Source: Halostagnicola sp. A56
Lineage (GTDB): Archaea; Halobacteriota; Halobacteria; Halobacteriales; Natrialbaceae
Reading direction: 5' to 3'
Assembly (NCBI RefSeq): GCF_000691505.1
Contig: NZ_JMIP02000019.1
Coordinates: 158,462 to 222,461, forward strand
Length of the DNA: 64,000 bases
Shown: in pieces, positions 16,446-25,452 of the stretch
Position numbering within the stretch: position 1 is the first letter of the stretch
Layout of the letters: every line of letters starts with the position of its first letter
The notes under the pieces: generated by a model
The model's database searches: none
Told to the model about the DNA's origin: nothing
The model's input: the letters and a program-made list of their open reading frames with translations, nothing else
Made by a program: the position numbers and the translations under genes

Positions 16446-17834
16446 TTATTGGGGAACGTCGTCGACCAGATCGTCTGCGACGCCGGTGTACCCCGCCGGT
16501 GTCAACGCGTGCAGTTCTTCACGAACGTCCTCCTCGACTTCGAGCTCGTCGAACAGTTCTCTGAAGTCCGCGATCGAAACGTCCTTGCCGCGGGTGACGG
16601 CCTTGACCCGTTCGTAGGCGTCCGCCTGTCCTTCGCGTCTGAGAATTGTCTGGACCGCCTCGCCGATGATCTCGGGGGTCGACTCGAGTTCCTCGCGCAT
16701 GACCTGCTCGTTCGGGACGACCTTCGAGAGGCCCGCGGCGGTCTTCTTGTAACCGATGAGACAGTGTGCGAACGCCGCACCGATGTTCCGTTTGACGGTC
16801 GAGTCCGACAGGTCGCGCTGGAGTCTCGAGGTCGTCACGTACTCGGCGAGGAAGGAGAGATCCGAGTTGGCCTTCGAGAGGTTGCCCTCGCTGTTCTCGA
16901 AGTCGATCGGGTTGACCTTGTGGGGCATCGTCGAGGAGCCGGTTTCGCCTTCGACGGCCTCCTGGCCGAGGTAGCGATCGGAGACGTAGAGCCACATATC
17001 CCGGTCGAGGTCGAGCAACACGTCGTTGATGCCGCGGAAGGCGTCGAACAGCGCCGCGAGGTCGTCGCAGGGGTTGACCTGCGTCGTGAGCGGTTCGAAC
17101 TCGAGACCGAGGTCGGTGACGAACGCCTCGGCGAATGCCTGCCAGTCGACGTTCGGGTACGCCGCGATGTGGGCGGCGTAGGTGCCGCTCGCACCGCCGA
17201 GTTTCCCCCGGAGTTCGTCGGTCGCGTCGCGAACGCGAGCTGTCGTTCGACCGAGACGGGCCGCGTAGACGGCCAGTTCCTTCCCGAAGGTGGTCGGGGT
17301 CGCGGGCTGGCCGTGGGTTCGCGCGAGCATCGGCAGGTCCCGATGTTCGCGGGCCATCTCCGCGAGCGTCTCCTGTAGCTCGTACAGTTCGCCCAGCAGC
17401 ACGTCCTCGACGGCGTCCCGGACGAGCAACCGGTGGGCGAGGTTGTTCACGTCCTCGCTGGTGAGCCCGAAGTGGATCCACGCGGAAGCGTCGCTATCCG
17501 CGGGCAGGTTGTGACGGATGTAGTACTCGACGGCCTTTACATCGTGGTTCGTGGCTTCGAACTCCTCGTAGCCCTCGGTCTCGAGGGTCTTGATCAACCT
17601 CGCGTCCTCCTCGGCGAAGTGGTTGTAGAGCCCCGAGAGCCGGGTTCGTTCGTCGGTGTCTAGCTCGAGCGGCGTCGCCTCGCAGTCGGCGAGCGCGATC
17701 AGGTACTCTACTTCGACGCGGACGCGGGCGCGCATGAGCGCAGCTTCGCTGGCGTAGGGCGACAGCGGCGCGGTGCGACCACCGTACCGGCCGTCGAGCG
17801 GCGAGACGGCGTACAGCGCGTGAGTGTCGGTCAT
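16446..17834 (-). CDS. purB: Adenylosuccinate lyase
   Basis: The start chosen is ATG 17834 (MTDTHALYAVSPLDGRYG), giving 462 residues, the family's normal length; the open frame extends far upstream but through the promoter region of the divergent purine gene. The superfamily signature GSSTMPHKVNPIDFEN is complete. ARTHGQPATPTTFGKE contains the general-acid histidine, and GLTSEDVNN is a substrate loop. The enzyme acts twice in purine synthesis, forming AICAR and AMP. It diverges from the purN-purH fusion across 168 bp, so both could share regulation. Confidence 0.95.
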   Translation of the reverse strand: MTDTHALYAVSPLDGRYGGRTAPLSPYASEAALMRARVRVEVEYLIALADCEATPLELDTDERTRLSGLYNHFAEEDARLIKTLETEGYEEFEATNHDVKAVEYYIRHNLPADSDASAWIHFGLTSEDVNNLAHRLLVRDAVEDVLLGELYELQETLAEMAREHRDLPMLARTHGQPATPTTFGKELAVYAARLGRTTARVRDATDELRGKLGGASGTYAAHIAAYPNVDWQAFAEAFVTDLGLEFEPLTTQVNPCDDLAALFDAFRGINDVLLDLDRDMWLYVSDRYLGQEAVEGETGSSTMPHKVNPIDFENSEGNLSKANSDLSFLAEYVTTSRLQRDLSDSTVKRNIGAAFAHCLIGYKKTAAGLSKVVPNEQVMREELESTPEIIGEAVQTILRREGQADAYERVKAVTRGKDVSIADFRELFDELEVEEDVREELHALTPAGYTGVADDLVDDVPQ

Positions 17835-18002
17835 GCTCGAGCATCCTCCAGCGCGGTCCAAAAGCGTATCGAAACGTGGGGCCACGAGCGTGCATACTGT
17901 CCGGGATACATCGGTTCGTGGCGAGTATCTATACCCACATTCATGCATATTATGCCGTTCGAGACCGCAATCACTTTCCCGTTTGCGAGCGCGGGTTCGA
18001 GT

Positions 18003-19688
18003 ATGATTCGAATCGCCGGGATGGCCGGAAACCGCGGGCGCAACCTGCTCAACATCGCCGACCGCGCGCCGGGCGGCGCGGAACTGTCCGTCGTCCTCAC
18101 CACGAGCGAGGACGCTCCAGTACGCGAGGGCGCTGCCGAGCGCGACGTTCCGACCGAGGTCGTCCCGCTCGAGGACGAGATGAGCCGAACCGACCACGAG
18201 GAGGCCGTCCTCGAGGCGCTTGCCGACTACGAGTTCGACCTGGTCTGTCTCGACGGCTACATGCGCATTCTCACCGATACGTTCCTCGAAGCGGCGCCGA
18301 CCACGCTTAACGTCCACCCCTCGCTGCTGCCGTCGTTCCCCGGCATGGACGCCTGGGGCGACGCGCTCGAGGCCGGCGTCTCGACGACAGGCTGTACCGT
18401 CCACGTCGTCACCGACGCGACAGACGACGAGGGAACCGTCGTCGAAAGCGAGGTCGACGCCGGCCCGATCGTGACCCAGGAGCCGATCCCGGTCTACGAG
18501 GGTGACGACGAGGATTCGCTCGCCGACCGGGTGCTCTACGAGGGCGAGTTCCGGGCGTACCCGCGGGCGGTGAAGTGGTTCGCCGAGGACGCGGTCACGG
18601 TCGACGAAGACAGCGGGACGGTTTCGGTCGCGGACGACGTTGCGACCACCGCCGAGGGCGACCACGACGGCCTGCCGGGTCGCCGCCTCGTCTCGAACGA
18701 TCGACTCGAGACGCTTCGGTACGGGGAGAACCCCCATCAGGACGCCGCGGTCTACACCGACTACACCTGCGAGGAAGCCTCGGTCGTCCACGCCGAGCAG
18801 TTGAACGAGGGGGCCAAAGCGCTCTCGTACAACAACTATAACGACGCCGACGGCGCGCTCAATCTAATCAAGGAGTTCGACGAGCCGGCAGCCGCGGTGA
18901 TAAAACACACGAACCCGGCGGGCTGTGCGACCGCGGATTCGCTCGCCGAGGCCTACGAGAAGGCGCTGTCGACGGACCCGATGAGCGCGTTCGGCGGCAT
19001 CGTCGCGCTCAACCGCGAGTGCGATGCAGAAACCGCCGAGCAGGTCATCGACTCGTTCAAGGAGGTCGTCGTCGCGCCGGGCTACAGCGAGGACGCCCTC
19101 GAGATTCTCTTCGAGAAGGACAACCTGCGAGTGCTCGACGTGGGTCGCGAGGCGCACAGCGCCTCGGAACGAACGAGCGGCGGTGAGCCGCGAGCACTCG
19201 GCGAGCGAACCGAACGCTTCACCGAAAAACCGCTCGTCGGCGGTCGGCTCGTCCAGGAACGCGACACGCAGTCGATCTCGGTCGACGACCTCGAGGTCGT
19301 CACCGAGCGCGAGCCGACCGACGAAGAGCTCGAGTCGATGGTCTTCGGCTGGCAGACGCTCAAACACGTCAAGTCGAACGGCATCCTGTTCACCAAGGGA
19401 ACCGAGACGGTCGGCGTCGGCATGGGACAGGTCTCGCGCGTCGACGCGGTGCGACTCGCGGCGATGAAAGCCGACGAGCACGCGGAGGGCAAGGACGCCG
19501 AGGGTGCCGTGATGGCTTCTGACGCCTTCTTCCCGTTCCCGGACGGCATCGAAGAAGCCGCGTCGGCCGGCATCGAAGCCGTCGTCCAGCCCGGCGGCTC
19601 GGTCAACGACGAGGACGTGATCGCGGCCGCGGACGAACACGACATCGCGATGGCGTTTACGGGGAAGCGGAGTTTTCGACACGACTGA
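18003..19688 (+). CDS. purH: PurN-PurH fusion: GAR transformylase and AICAR transformylase/IMP cyclohydrolase-family domain
   Basis: The start chosen is ATG 18003 (MIRIAGMAGNRGRNLL). Residues 1 to about 200 are a PurN-type formyltransferase: LNVHPSLLPSFPG contains the catalytic HPS motif, and the DDEGTVVES segment the active-site Asp. From about residue 220, LRYGENPHQDAAVY and KHTNPAGCA mark the AICAR transformylase part of PurH (KHxNPCG in bacteria), ending AFTGKRSFRHD. The IMP-cyclohydrolase half of bacterial PurH is not present; archaea often use PurO instead. One protein would thus perform the two folate-dependent formylations of purine synthesis. I recall this fusion as usual in haloarchaea. 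Its last codons lie in the first unit of a 72-bp tandem repeat. Confidence 0.9.
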   Translation: MIRIAGMAGNRGRNLLNIADRAPGGAELSVVLTTSEDAPVREGAAERDVPTEVVPLEDEMSRTDHEEAVLEALADYEFDLVCLDGYMRILTDTFLEAAPTTLNVHPSLLPSFPGMDAWGDALEAGVSTTGCTVHVVTDATDDEGTVVESEVDAGPIVTQEPIPVYEGDDEDSLADRVLYEGEFRAYPRAVKWFAEDAVTVDEDSGTVSVADDVATTAEGDHDGLPGRRLVSNDRLETLRYGENPHQDAAVYTDYTCEEASVVHAEQLNEGAKALSYNNYNDADGALNLIKEFDEPAAAVIKHTNPAGCATADSLAEAYEKALSTDPMSAFGGIVALNRECDAETAEQVIDSFKEVVVAPGYSEDALEILFEKDNLRVLDVGREAHSASERTSGGEPRALGERTERFTEKPLVGGRLVQERDTQSISVDDLEVVTEREPTDEELESMVFGWQTLKHVKSNGILFTKGTETVGVGMGQVSRVDAVRLAAMKADEHAEGKDAEGAVMASDAFFPFPDGIEEAASAGIEAVVQPGGSVNDEDVIAAADEHDIAMAFTGKRSFRHD

Positions 19689-19834
19689 GCGGCAGCGACG
19701 GAGTGTCGAACGCTCAGAAGACGAGCGGATCGAGTCTTCCGTTGTTTTCGACACGACTGAGCGGCAGCGACGGAGTGTCGAACGCTCAGAAGACGAGCGG
19801 ATCGAGTCTTCCGTTGTTTTCGACACGACTCGAG
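19672..19834. repeat. 72-bp tandem repeat, two full units and a partial third, starting in the purH 3' end
   Basis: Units begin at 19672, 19744 and 19816, each with GTTTTCGACACGACT. The first unit supplies the last codons and TGA of the purine gene. Each unit contains CTGAGCG and CGCTCAG, plus CGACAC and GTGTCG, in interleaved inverted order. These could fold as hairpins or a pseudoknot in RNA, perhaps acting in 3'-end formation. The two full copies look identical by eye. Confidence 0.9.
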
Positions 19835-20134
19835 CTATATCTCGATTTCCCGGGCATCCTGACGCTCGCTGGTAGGAAACAGAGACGAACTCGAGACGCG
19901 AGTTGGTTTAATAAACCCTATAATGAGATATTAAAAACACCGAACTGGGGTGACGGAGCGAAACCGCGACCGCAACCCAACGGGAACTCGAGTCGAGCGC
20001 GCAGGCTGTGATCGAAGTCAGGCGTGCGAAAACAGCCCGGCACGGTCGGGAAATCGGTCGTTCCCACACACCCAGCGAACGGGAGCCACAGTACGGCGCC
20101 CATAATTATGGTCGCCGTCGTCGGGTTCGACTCC
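19835..20134. other. 300-bp intergenic region
   Basis: No gene is seen. An A/T-rich island at 19905-19940 (GGTTTAATAAACC, then a run of A/T with TATAAT) stands out from the GC-rich background. It may be a promoter, but it lies about 200 bases from the next start. Confidence 0.4.
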
Positions 20135-20959
20135 ATGAGCACCCATCCGACGTTCTCGTTCGACGATCCCCTCCAGCAGCGGGTGTACGAGTACGTCGAG
20201 CGAAACGGGGCCGTCCCGTCCGACGAACTCGCTCGAGCGATCCGCGTCGACGCCGGCGGGTCCCCATCGAAGCCGGCCCGGTCGGCGGAGTACCGCCAGC
20301 AGGTCAGGCCCTCGAGCGACCGACTACAGGACGCGCTCGACGAACTGAAAACGGACGGCTACCTGCTCGAGACCGACGGCCGCCTGCGGATCAGCGTGAC
20401 CGCGCCGGAGCGAACCGTAGAACTCGAGGACGGCGTCGTCCGAATCCGACCGGCTCGGGAGTTCGACCGCGACGGCCTCGTCGACGCCATGCGGGAGATC
20501 GCAGGCGAGCAACAGTACATCGTCGCCGAGAATGTGGCCGACCGACTCGAGCGCGAGTCCGCGCTCGTCCGGGCCAACGCGGATCGATCCCGCGTGTTCT
20601 TCGTCGCCACGTTCGAGCCGGACCCCGAGACGGAATCCGAGCCGCGCTCCGACGTCGTCGGGTGGCTCCACCTCGACGCGCCGGAACTGCCGTCGCTTCG
20701 CCACACCGCCGAGGTGACCGTCGGCGTTCGCCCGGAGGTTCGACGGGAGGGGATCGGTTCGACGCTCCTCGAGTACGGCCTCGAGTGGGCTGACGAGGCC
20801 GGCTACCGAAAGGTCACCCAGAACCTGCCGGCGACCAACGAGCGGGCGATCGAGTTCCTTACGGAGCAGGGCTGGCAGCGGGAGGGCGAACGCGAGCGCC
20901 AGTACTGCATCGACGACTCGTTCACCGACGAGGTGCTGATGGGGATCTGGCTCGAGTAA
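20135..20959 (+). CDS. GNAT acetyltransferase with N-terminal winged-helix-like domain
   Basis: The start chosen is ATG 20135 (MSTHPTFSFDD). The first about 90 residues (LQQRVYEYVERNGAVPSDELARA... LQDALDELKTDGYLLE) read like a winged-helix DNA- or ligand-binding unit. Residues about 105-270 are a GNAT fold: VRIRPAREFDRDGLVDAM starts the first strand, VTVGVRPEVRREGIGSTLLEYGLEWA is the acetyl-CoA loop, and NLPATNERAIEFLTEQGW the last helix. The substrate is unknown. A regulatory or modification role is suggested only by the fused domain. Confidence 0.8.
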   Translation: MSTHPTFSFDDPLQQRVYEYVERNGAVPSDELARAIRVDAGGSPSKPARSAEYRQQVRPSSDRLQDALDELKTDGYLLETDGRLRISVTAPERTVELEDGVVRIRPAREFDRDGLVDAMREIAGEQQYIVAENVADRLERESALVRANADRSRVFFVATFEPDPETESEPRSDVVGWLHLDAPELPSLRHTAEVTVGVRPEVRREGIGSTLLEYGLEWADEAGYRKVTQNLPATNERAIEFLTEQGWQREGERERQYCIDDSFTDEVLMGIWLE

Positions 20960-21096
20960 CGGGGTCTCGGGTGGTGGGCCTCGGGCGAACCTCGTTACTC
21001 GAGTAACGGGATTCGACCGAGCGGCTCACGTGCGAGGGTTCGCGGGCGACCGGGCTCCAGAAAAGCTTTGCTCGGGGGCCGCGTTACGAACGACTC

Positions 21097-21576
21097 GTGA
21101 CGAGCACCGACGACCCGTCTCGCGCTCGGCCTCCCCTCCCGCTACGGACGCGAGCGCGACGGCGCGTTCTGCCGACGCTTCACCGACTCAAACAGCCGCT
21201 GGGCGGGTTCGCACAGTGTCGCCAACACCCTGCGGAGTACGTCGGCACGGTCCAGCGCAGCCTCGAGGAGTTCCGGGCCGACCTCGAGGCGATGTCGTTC
21301 TCGCCGGAGCCGATCGCCTCGCTGAAGGTCCACCGCGACGGCCGGCTATCGGCCGGAAGCTGGGTTCGACGACCGTCGCCGCTCTCGACGTGGCAGCTCC
21401 ACGTCGCGCTGTTTCGCACCGACGACCGGTCGCTCGAGGTGTTCGCCCACCGCGAGTATTCCTGGATACGCCACCCGTACAAACACTACACAGGCGAGGG
21501 GTGGGACACGAAATCGGGCGTCGATCGAATGCGAGCGCTGCTGGGACGCCACGGCGTCTCGTTCAGCGTCGAGTGA
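21097..21576 (+). CDS. Conserved hypothetical basic protein
   Basis: 159 residues from a GTG start at 21097 (MTSTDDPSRARPPLPLRTRA). The protein is unusually basic for a haloarchaeon, with an Arg-rich N-terminus and many His and Trp residues later (STWQLHVALFRTDDRSLEVFAHREYSWIRHPYKHYTGEGW). No membrane helix is seen and I do not recognise a family. The frame has the G/C third-position bias of its neighbours, which supports coding. It lies upstream of a glycosyltransferase gene with its own promoter. Confidence 0.6.
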   Translation: MTSTDDPSRARPPLPLRTRARRRVLPTLHRLKQPLGGFAQCRQHPAEYVGTVQRSLEEFRADLEAMSFSPEPIASLKVHRDGRLSAGSWVRRPSPLSTWQLHVALFRTDDRSLEVFAHREYSWIRHPYKHYTGEGWDTKSGVDRMRALLGRHGVSFSVE

Positions 21577-21617
21577 GGAGTGACTCGCTGCCGTCTCGAG
21601 CGAGCCGTAACGAGAGC

Positions 21618-21628
21618 ATAGTTTTAGG
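21618..21628 (+). promoter_or_regulatory. TATA box for the glycosyltransferase gene
   Basis: CATAGTTTTAG lies about 28 bases before the ATG at 21652, consistent with a leaderless transcript. Confidence 0.45.
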
Positions 21629-21651
21629 ACTGCCCGGTTGACTCGCCGACA

Positions 21652-22764
21652 ATGGGGCGAGTCGAACGCGTCGCGGCGTTTACCGACCTCTATCACCCGA
21701 CGGTCAACGGCGTCACCTACACCGTCTCGCTCTGGCGGGACCGGTGGCCGCGCGTTCGAGACTCGATGGCGGTCGTCTTTCCGAAGATGGACGGCTACGA
21801 CCCCGACGTCGGGGAGTACGCGGTCCCGAGCGTTCAGGCGCCGCTGTATCCACGCTACCGGCTTGGCGTGCCGCGGATTCCGAGCGGACTCGAGCGCCCG
21901 GACGTCGTCCACGTCCACACCCCGTTTACGGTCGGCATCGCCGGCATTCGCTACGCGCGAAAGCACGGGATCCCCACCGTCGCCTCCTATCACACGCTGC
22001 TCGGCGACCGGGCGGGCCAGCACGTGCCGGACGCGCTCGTCGGTGGGCTGGAACAACTCACGCGCGCCTACGAGCGGTCCGTCTTCGAACTCGCCGACCG
22101 CGTCATCGCGCCGACAGCGTTCGCTCGACGGAACTTGCTCGAGCGCGTCGCCGCGGACGCCGACGTGCGCATCGTTTCGAACGGGATCGACACCGAGTTC
22201 TTTCGACCGGTCGATCCGACGCCGTTTCGCGAGGCGCACGGACTCGCGGGGATCGACGATCCAATCGTCGGGTACACGGGCCGCCACGGATTTGAAAAGA
22301 ATCTTGAGGAACTCCTCGACGGCGTCGCGGGAACGGACGTGACGGCCGTCGTCGCCGGTGACGGTCCCGCCCGCGAATCGCTCGAAGCGCACGCGGCGAG
22401 GACCGACGCGGACGTGCGCTTTCTCGGATTTCTCGAGCGCGAGGAACTGCCGGCGTTTTACGCGGCGCTCGACGCGTTCGTCTTTCCGAGCCCCGTCGAG
22501 ACACAGGGCCTCGTCGCGCTCGAGGCGACGGCGTGTGGAACCCCGGTCGTCGCCGTCGATGCGGGCGCACTCACCGAGTCCGTGATTCAGGGCGAGACCG
22601 GATACCGGTACGAAGGTGGGGATCTCGAGGACTTTCGGGAGGCGCTCGGGCGAACGCTGGCAGAACGTGACAGGCTGTCGGACCTCTGTCGCCGACGCCG
22701 GCCGATGCTCTCGGTCGAGCACTCCCTCGAGCAGTTGGCGGCGCGCTACGACGAGCTACTGTGA
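21652..22764 (+). CDS. GT4-family glycosyltransferase
   Basis: A 370-residue two-Rossmann-domain (GT-B) enzyme. The N-terminal acceptor domain begins AFTDLYHPTVNGVTYTVSLW, a typical GT4 opening, and contains DVVHVHTPFTVG. The donor domain contains RIVSNGIDTEFF, GYTGRHGFEKNL and the E-x7-E region FPSPVETQGLVALEATACGTP, in which the first Glu acts with the sugar nucleotide. It probably adds a hexose to a lipid or glycan at the cytoplasmic face of the membrane. The exact product is not predictable, and no other glycosylation genes are adjacent. Confidence 0.88.
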   Translation: MGRVERVAAFTDLYHPTVNGVTYTVSLWRDRWPRVRDSMAVVFPKMDGYDPDVGEYAVPSVQAPLYPRYRLGVPRIPSGLERPDVVHVHTPFTVGIAGIRYARKHGIPTVASYHTLLGDRAGQHVPDALVGGLEQLTRAYERSVFELADRVIAPTAFARRNLLERVAADADVRIVSNGIDTEFFRPVDPTPFREAHGLAGIDDPIVGYTGRHGFEKNLEELLDGVAGTDVTAVVAGDGPARESLEAHAARTDADVRFLGFLEREELPAFYAALDAFVFPSPVETQGLVALEATACGTPVVAVDAGALTESVIQGETGYRYEGGDLEDFREALGRTLAERDRLSDLCRRRRPMLSVEHSLEQLAARYDELL

Positions 22765-22803
22765 TCGAGACCGAGTCGAAAATAGAAGCGCGATCGCCGG
22801 CGT

Positions 22804-23532
22804 TCAGAGGGTCGTCGCGGCCTCGAGCGAGAGATCGATCGCTCGGCCGACGTTGTTCTTCGCCTTCTCGGGCAGTTCGTCGTCGTCGGTGTCGGTCCCC
22901 TTCTGGGTTCCCTCGACTAAGTTGCCATCGACGGTGCAGATCGCACCCGCGCGCAGTCCCTTCCGACGGGCGAGCGAGAAGACCGCGGCGGCTTCCATCT
23001 CGACTGCGAGCAGCCCGGCGGCCTCCCAGTCGTCGACGGCCGCGTCGGTCTCGGCGTAGTAGGCGTCGTCGGAGGCGATCGGGCCGACGTGAACGTCCTC
23101 GTCGTTGGCTTCGGCGGCGTCGACGAGGCTGGAGAGCACCTCGTAGTCCGGAACGGCGGGGTACTCGACGGCCTCGTACCGTTTGCTCGTCCCCTCGTTT
23201 TTCGCCGCGCCGGTCGCGACGATCATGTCGCCGATTTCGATGTCGGACTGGAGCGCGCCGGTCGTCCCGACGCGAACGAACGTCTCGACGCCGACGTTGG
23301 CCAACTCCTCTATCGCGATCGCGGCCGACGGACAGCCGATTCCGGTCGAGCAGATGGTTAGCTCCCGTCCCTCGTAGCTCGCGTTGACGACCTTGTACTC
23401 GCGGTTCTGTGCGACGGTCTCGGCGTCGTCGCAGTGGCTCGCAATTCGGTCGACGCGTCCCGGATCGCCGGGAATCAACGCGATGTCCGTCAGATCGCCC
23501 TCGTCGACGAGTAAATGCGGTTGTGTCGCCAT
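22804..23532 (-). CDS. udp: Nucleoside phosphorylase (uridine/purine type)
   Basis: A 242-residue enzyme of the trimeric/hexameric NP-I family from ATG 23532 (MATQPHLLVDEG); an ATG two codons earlier (23538) is also possible. IALIPGDPGRVDRIA is the phosphate-binding start. STGIGCPSAAIAIEEL, RVGTTGALQSDI and LAVEMEAAAVFSLARRKGLRAG are the ribose- and base-binding segments, and the last has the catalytic Glu of uridine phosphorylases. The reaction is nucleoside + phosphate giving base + ribose-1-phosphate. A PfkB kinase and deoC nearby make a nucleoside catabolism neighbourhood. Confidence 0.9.
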   Translation of the reverse strand: MATQPHLLVDEGDLTDIALIPGDPGRVDRIASHCDDAETVAQNREYKVVNASYEGRELTICSTGIGCPSAAIAIEELANVGVETFVRVGTTGALQSDIEIGDMIVATGAAKNEGTSKRYEAVEYPAVPDYEVLSSLVDAAEANDEDVHVGPIASDDAYYAETDAAVDDWEAAGLLAVEMEAAAVFSLARRKGLRAGAICTVDGNLVEGTQKGTDTDDDELPEKAKNNVGRAIDLSLEAATTL

Positions 23533-23812
23533 ACCCACCGATTCCGGGGGCGGCGAGAAAAACCTTCTCCAGTCCGTTCAGGTCGTCTCGAGCGGCCATC
23601 GCCGAGACAGCAGTCACCAACCCCGACGGTCGGGTCGTGTTTCGACGACCCCGACCGAGACGGTAACAGCCGTGCGAAACGATCGAGACGAGCGATGAAA
23701 GTACAGATCGGAGAGCGGCAGGCGACTGCTCGAGCGCGTCAGAGCGGCGCGTCGACCGGTTCGAAACGCATCGATCGATTCGGGACCGGTGCGGAACGTT
23801 CAGTTGGTGCGG

Positions 23813-23956
23813 GTGGGTCGACCGGTACGGGACGTTCGGCCGATGCGGCGTTCGACCGATGTTGGTGGGTCGACCGGTACGGGACGTTCGGCCGATGCGG
23901 CGTTCGGCCGATGCGGCGTTCGACCGATGTTGGTGGATCGACCGATACAGCCCCGT
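23813..23956. repeat. 52-bp tandem repeat with internal 16-bp sub-repeat
   Basis: GTGGGTCGACCGGTACGGGA begins units at 23813 and 23865, and a third, diverged unit starts near 23933. In the second unit a 16-bp piece, CGTTCGGCCGATGCGG, is itself doubled. Similar degenerate GTTCGGCCG pieces continue to about 24000. The whole gap 23539-24010 between the phosphorylase and the HalOD1 gene holds no convincing gene; the open frames there simply read through the repeat. Confidence 0.85.
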
Positions 23957-24010
23957 AACCAGTGGGGCGTTCGGCCGGTTCGGGACGCGTCGTCCGATGC
24001 GAGACGTCGG

Positions 24011-24313
24011 TCAGCGAGTTGCGTACACGTGGACCCGCTCGGGGCCGACGACGACGGTTGCGTCGTCGGCCTCGAACCGGACCATTCCCATCGACCGCTC
24101 GGTGCCACCGAGGGTGCTCTCGAAGAGGTCGTCGAGCGCGTCGGGATCGATATACTGGTAGAGTTGGGTGCTGCCAGCGGTCACGTCTTCGCCGTGAAAC
24201 GACGCCAGCGCCGTTGCGACGGCGACGCTCGGCGGTTCGTCGTCGCGTCTATCGTATTGGACGTGCGTGCGATTGTCGCCGGGTGCAGACGCCCAGGGGG
24301 TACCTTTCATCAT
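24011..24313 (-). CDS. HalOD1-domain protein
   Basis: A 100-residue soluble protein. Residues about 28-98 match the HalOD1 output domain: VAVATALASFHGEDVTAGSTQ, then LYQYIDPDALDDLFES and the last strand DDATVVVGPERVHVY. HalOD1 is a small alpha/beta domain found almost only in haloarchaea, either alone or behind sensor and response-regulator domains; its ligand is unknown. This one stands alone, as many do. It has a TATA-like GGTATATAG about 50 bases upstream. Confidence 0.8.
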   Translation of the reverse strand: MMKGTPWASAPGDNRTHVQYDRRDDEPPSVAVATALASFHGEDVTAGSTQLYQYIDPDALDDLFESTLGGTERSMGMVRFEADDATVVVGPERVHVYATR

Positions 24314-24453
24314 GTCTCTCAGTCACGGAATCGTGACTTTCTGGTCGAAGGGCCAACGGCGCCGGGTATATAGCTACCGTCAGACGACACTAACTGAGAA
24401 CGGACAGGACGCTGGGTCCGAATCTTTCACGACCGGTCATATATCCGTGTCGG

Positions 24454-25335
24454 TCACCCTCGACCCTCGAGAAAGGTCTCGACGGCGTCGATCGTCGGCG
24501 CGCTCTGTGACCCGGTTTGACTCGCGGTGAGTGCGCCACAGGCGTTCGCGTACGCGAGCGCCGTTTCGGGGTCCCCCGTTCGACGGTGCGCGGCGATAAA
24601 GCCCGCGGCGAAGGCGTCGCCCGCGCCGCTCGTATCGATCGAGTCGACCTCGAACCCCTCGTGGACGAACGAGCCGTCCGGCGTGTGGACTTCGCCGCCG
24701 TTTCGTCCGAGTTTGGCGACGACCGTTCCCTCGGTGAACGCCGCGACGGGGTCGTCGCCGTCGACCATCGTCTCGAGTTCCCGACCGTTCGCGAAGACGA
24801 TATCGGCCAGCGCGAGCGTGTCAGCGTACTCGCGGTCGCCGAGTCGGCGACCCGGATCGAAGCTCACGGTCGCCCCCGCTCGGTCCGCTAGCCGCGCGAT
24901 TTCGGCGGCCGTCTCGGGTCGCTGACTCGTCAGATGGACGTGCTCTGCCGCTCGAATCGGTTCCGGATCGACGTCTTCGGGCCCGATCGCCTCGTTGACG
25001 CCGTCGTTGCCGAGCACCGAAACCGCCCCCGAGTCGGTGACGAGGAGGTACTTCACCGAAGTCGCGGCGTCCTCGACGACCCGGAGCCCCTCGAGCGCGA
25101 TGCCAGTCCGCTCGAGGTCGCGCCGGACCAGGCGACCGTGTTCGTCGTCGCCGATGCTTCCGACGATTCCCGTCTCGACCTCGAGTCTCGAAAGCGCGGT
25201 GGCGACGTTGGCGGCGCTCCCACCGCCGGACTGGTGTCGAGACCGGATCGCCGCTTCACCGTCTGGTTCCGGGAATCGATCGACGCGGAGGGTCACGTCC
25301 CAGTTGACGTGACCGGCGATGAGCACCGTGACCAT
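24454..25335 (-). CDS. PfkB-family carbohydrate/nucleoside kinase
   Basis: A 293-residue ribokinase-fold enzyme. HQSGGGSAANVATALSRL is the first PfkB signature, and DTSGAGDAFAAGF the second, with the catalytic Asp and anion hole. VAKLGRNGGEV is the nucleotide-side strand. The substrate is not readable from motifs. Its neighbours are a nucleoside phosphorylase and deoC; haloarchaea have a pentose-bisphosphate pathway in which a PfkB enzyme phosphorylates ribose-1-phosphate, so that is one candidate. Ribokinase or fructose-type activity cannot be excluded. Confidence 0.85.
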   Translation of the reverse strand: MVTVLIAGHVNWDVTLRVDRFPEPDGEAAIRSRHQSGGGSAANVATALSRLEVETGIVGSIGDDEHGRLVRRDLERTGIALEGLRVVEDAATSVKYLLVTDSGAVSVLGNDGVNEAIGPEDVDPEPIRAAEHVHLTSQRPETAAEIARLADRAGATVSFDPGRRLGDREYADTLALADIVFANGRELETMVDGDDPVAAFTEGTVVAKLGRNGGEVHTPDGSFVHEGFEVDSIDTSGAGDAFAAGFIAAHRRTGDPETALAYANACGALTASQTGSQSAPTIDAVETFLEGRG

Positions 25336-25452
25336 TCACGGCTCGGAACACGGCACCGCGGGAGAAAAACGGTTGCGTTCAGGAGCTGTCGAGGGACGGT
25401 CGCGTTCGGAGACTGCCGTCCGAGCCTCGCTGCGGGTTATCGGCGGTGAACC

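Noticed and set aside
23813..23956. Possible CRISPR array
   Set aside because: Units are directly abutting without unique spacers, and no cas gene is in the window.
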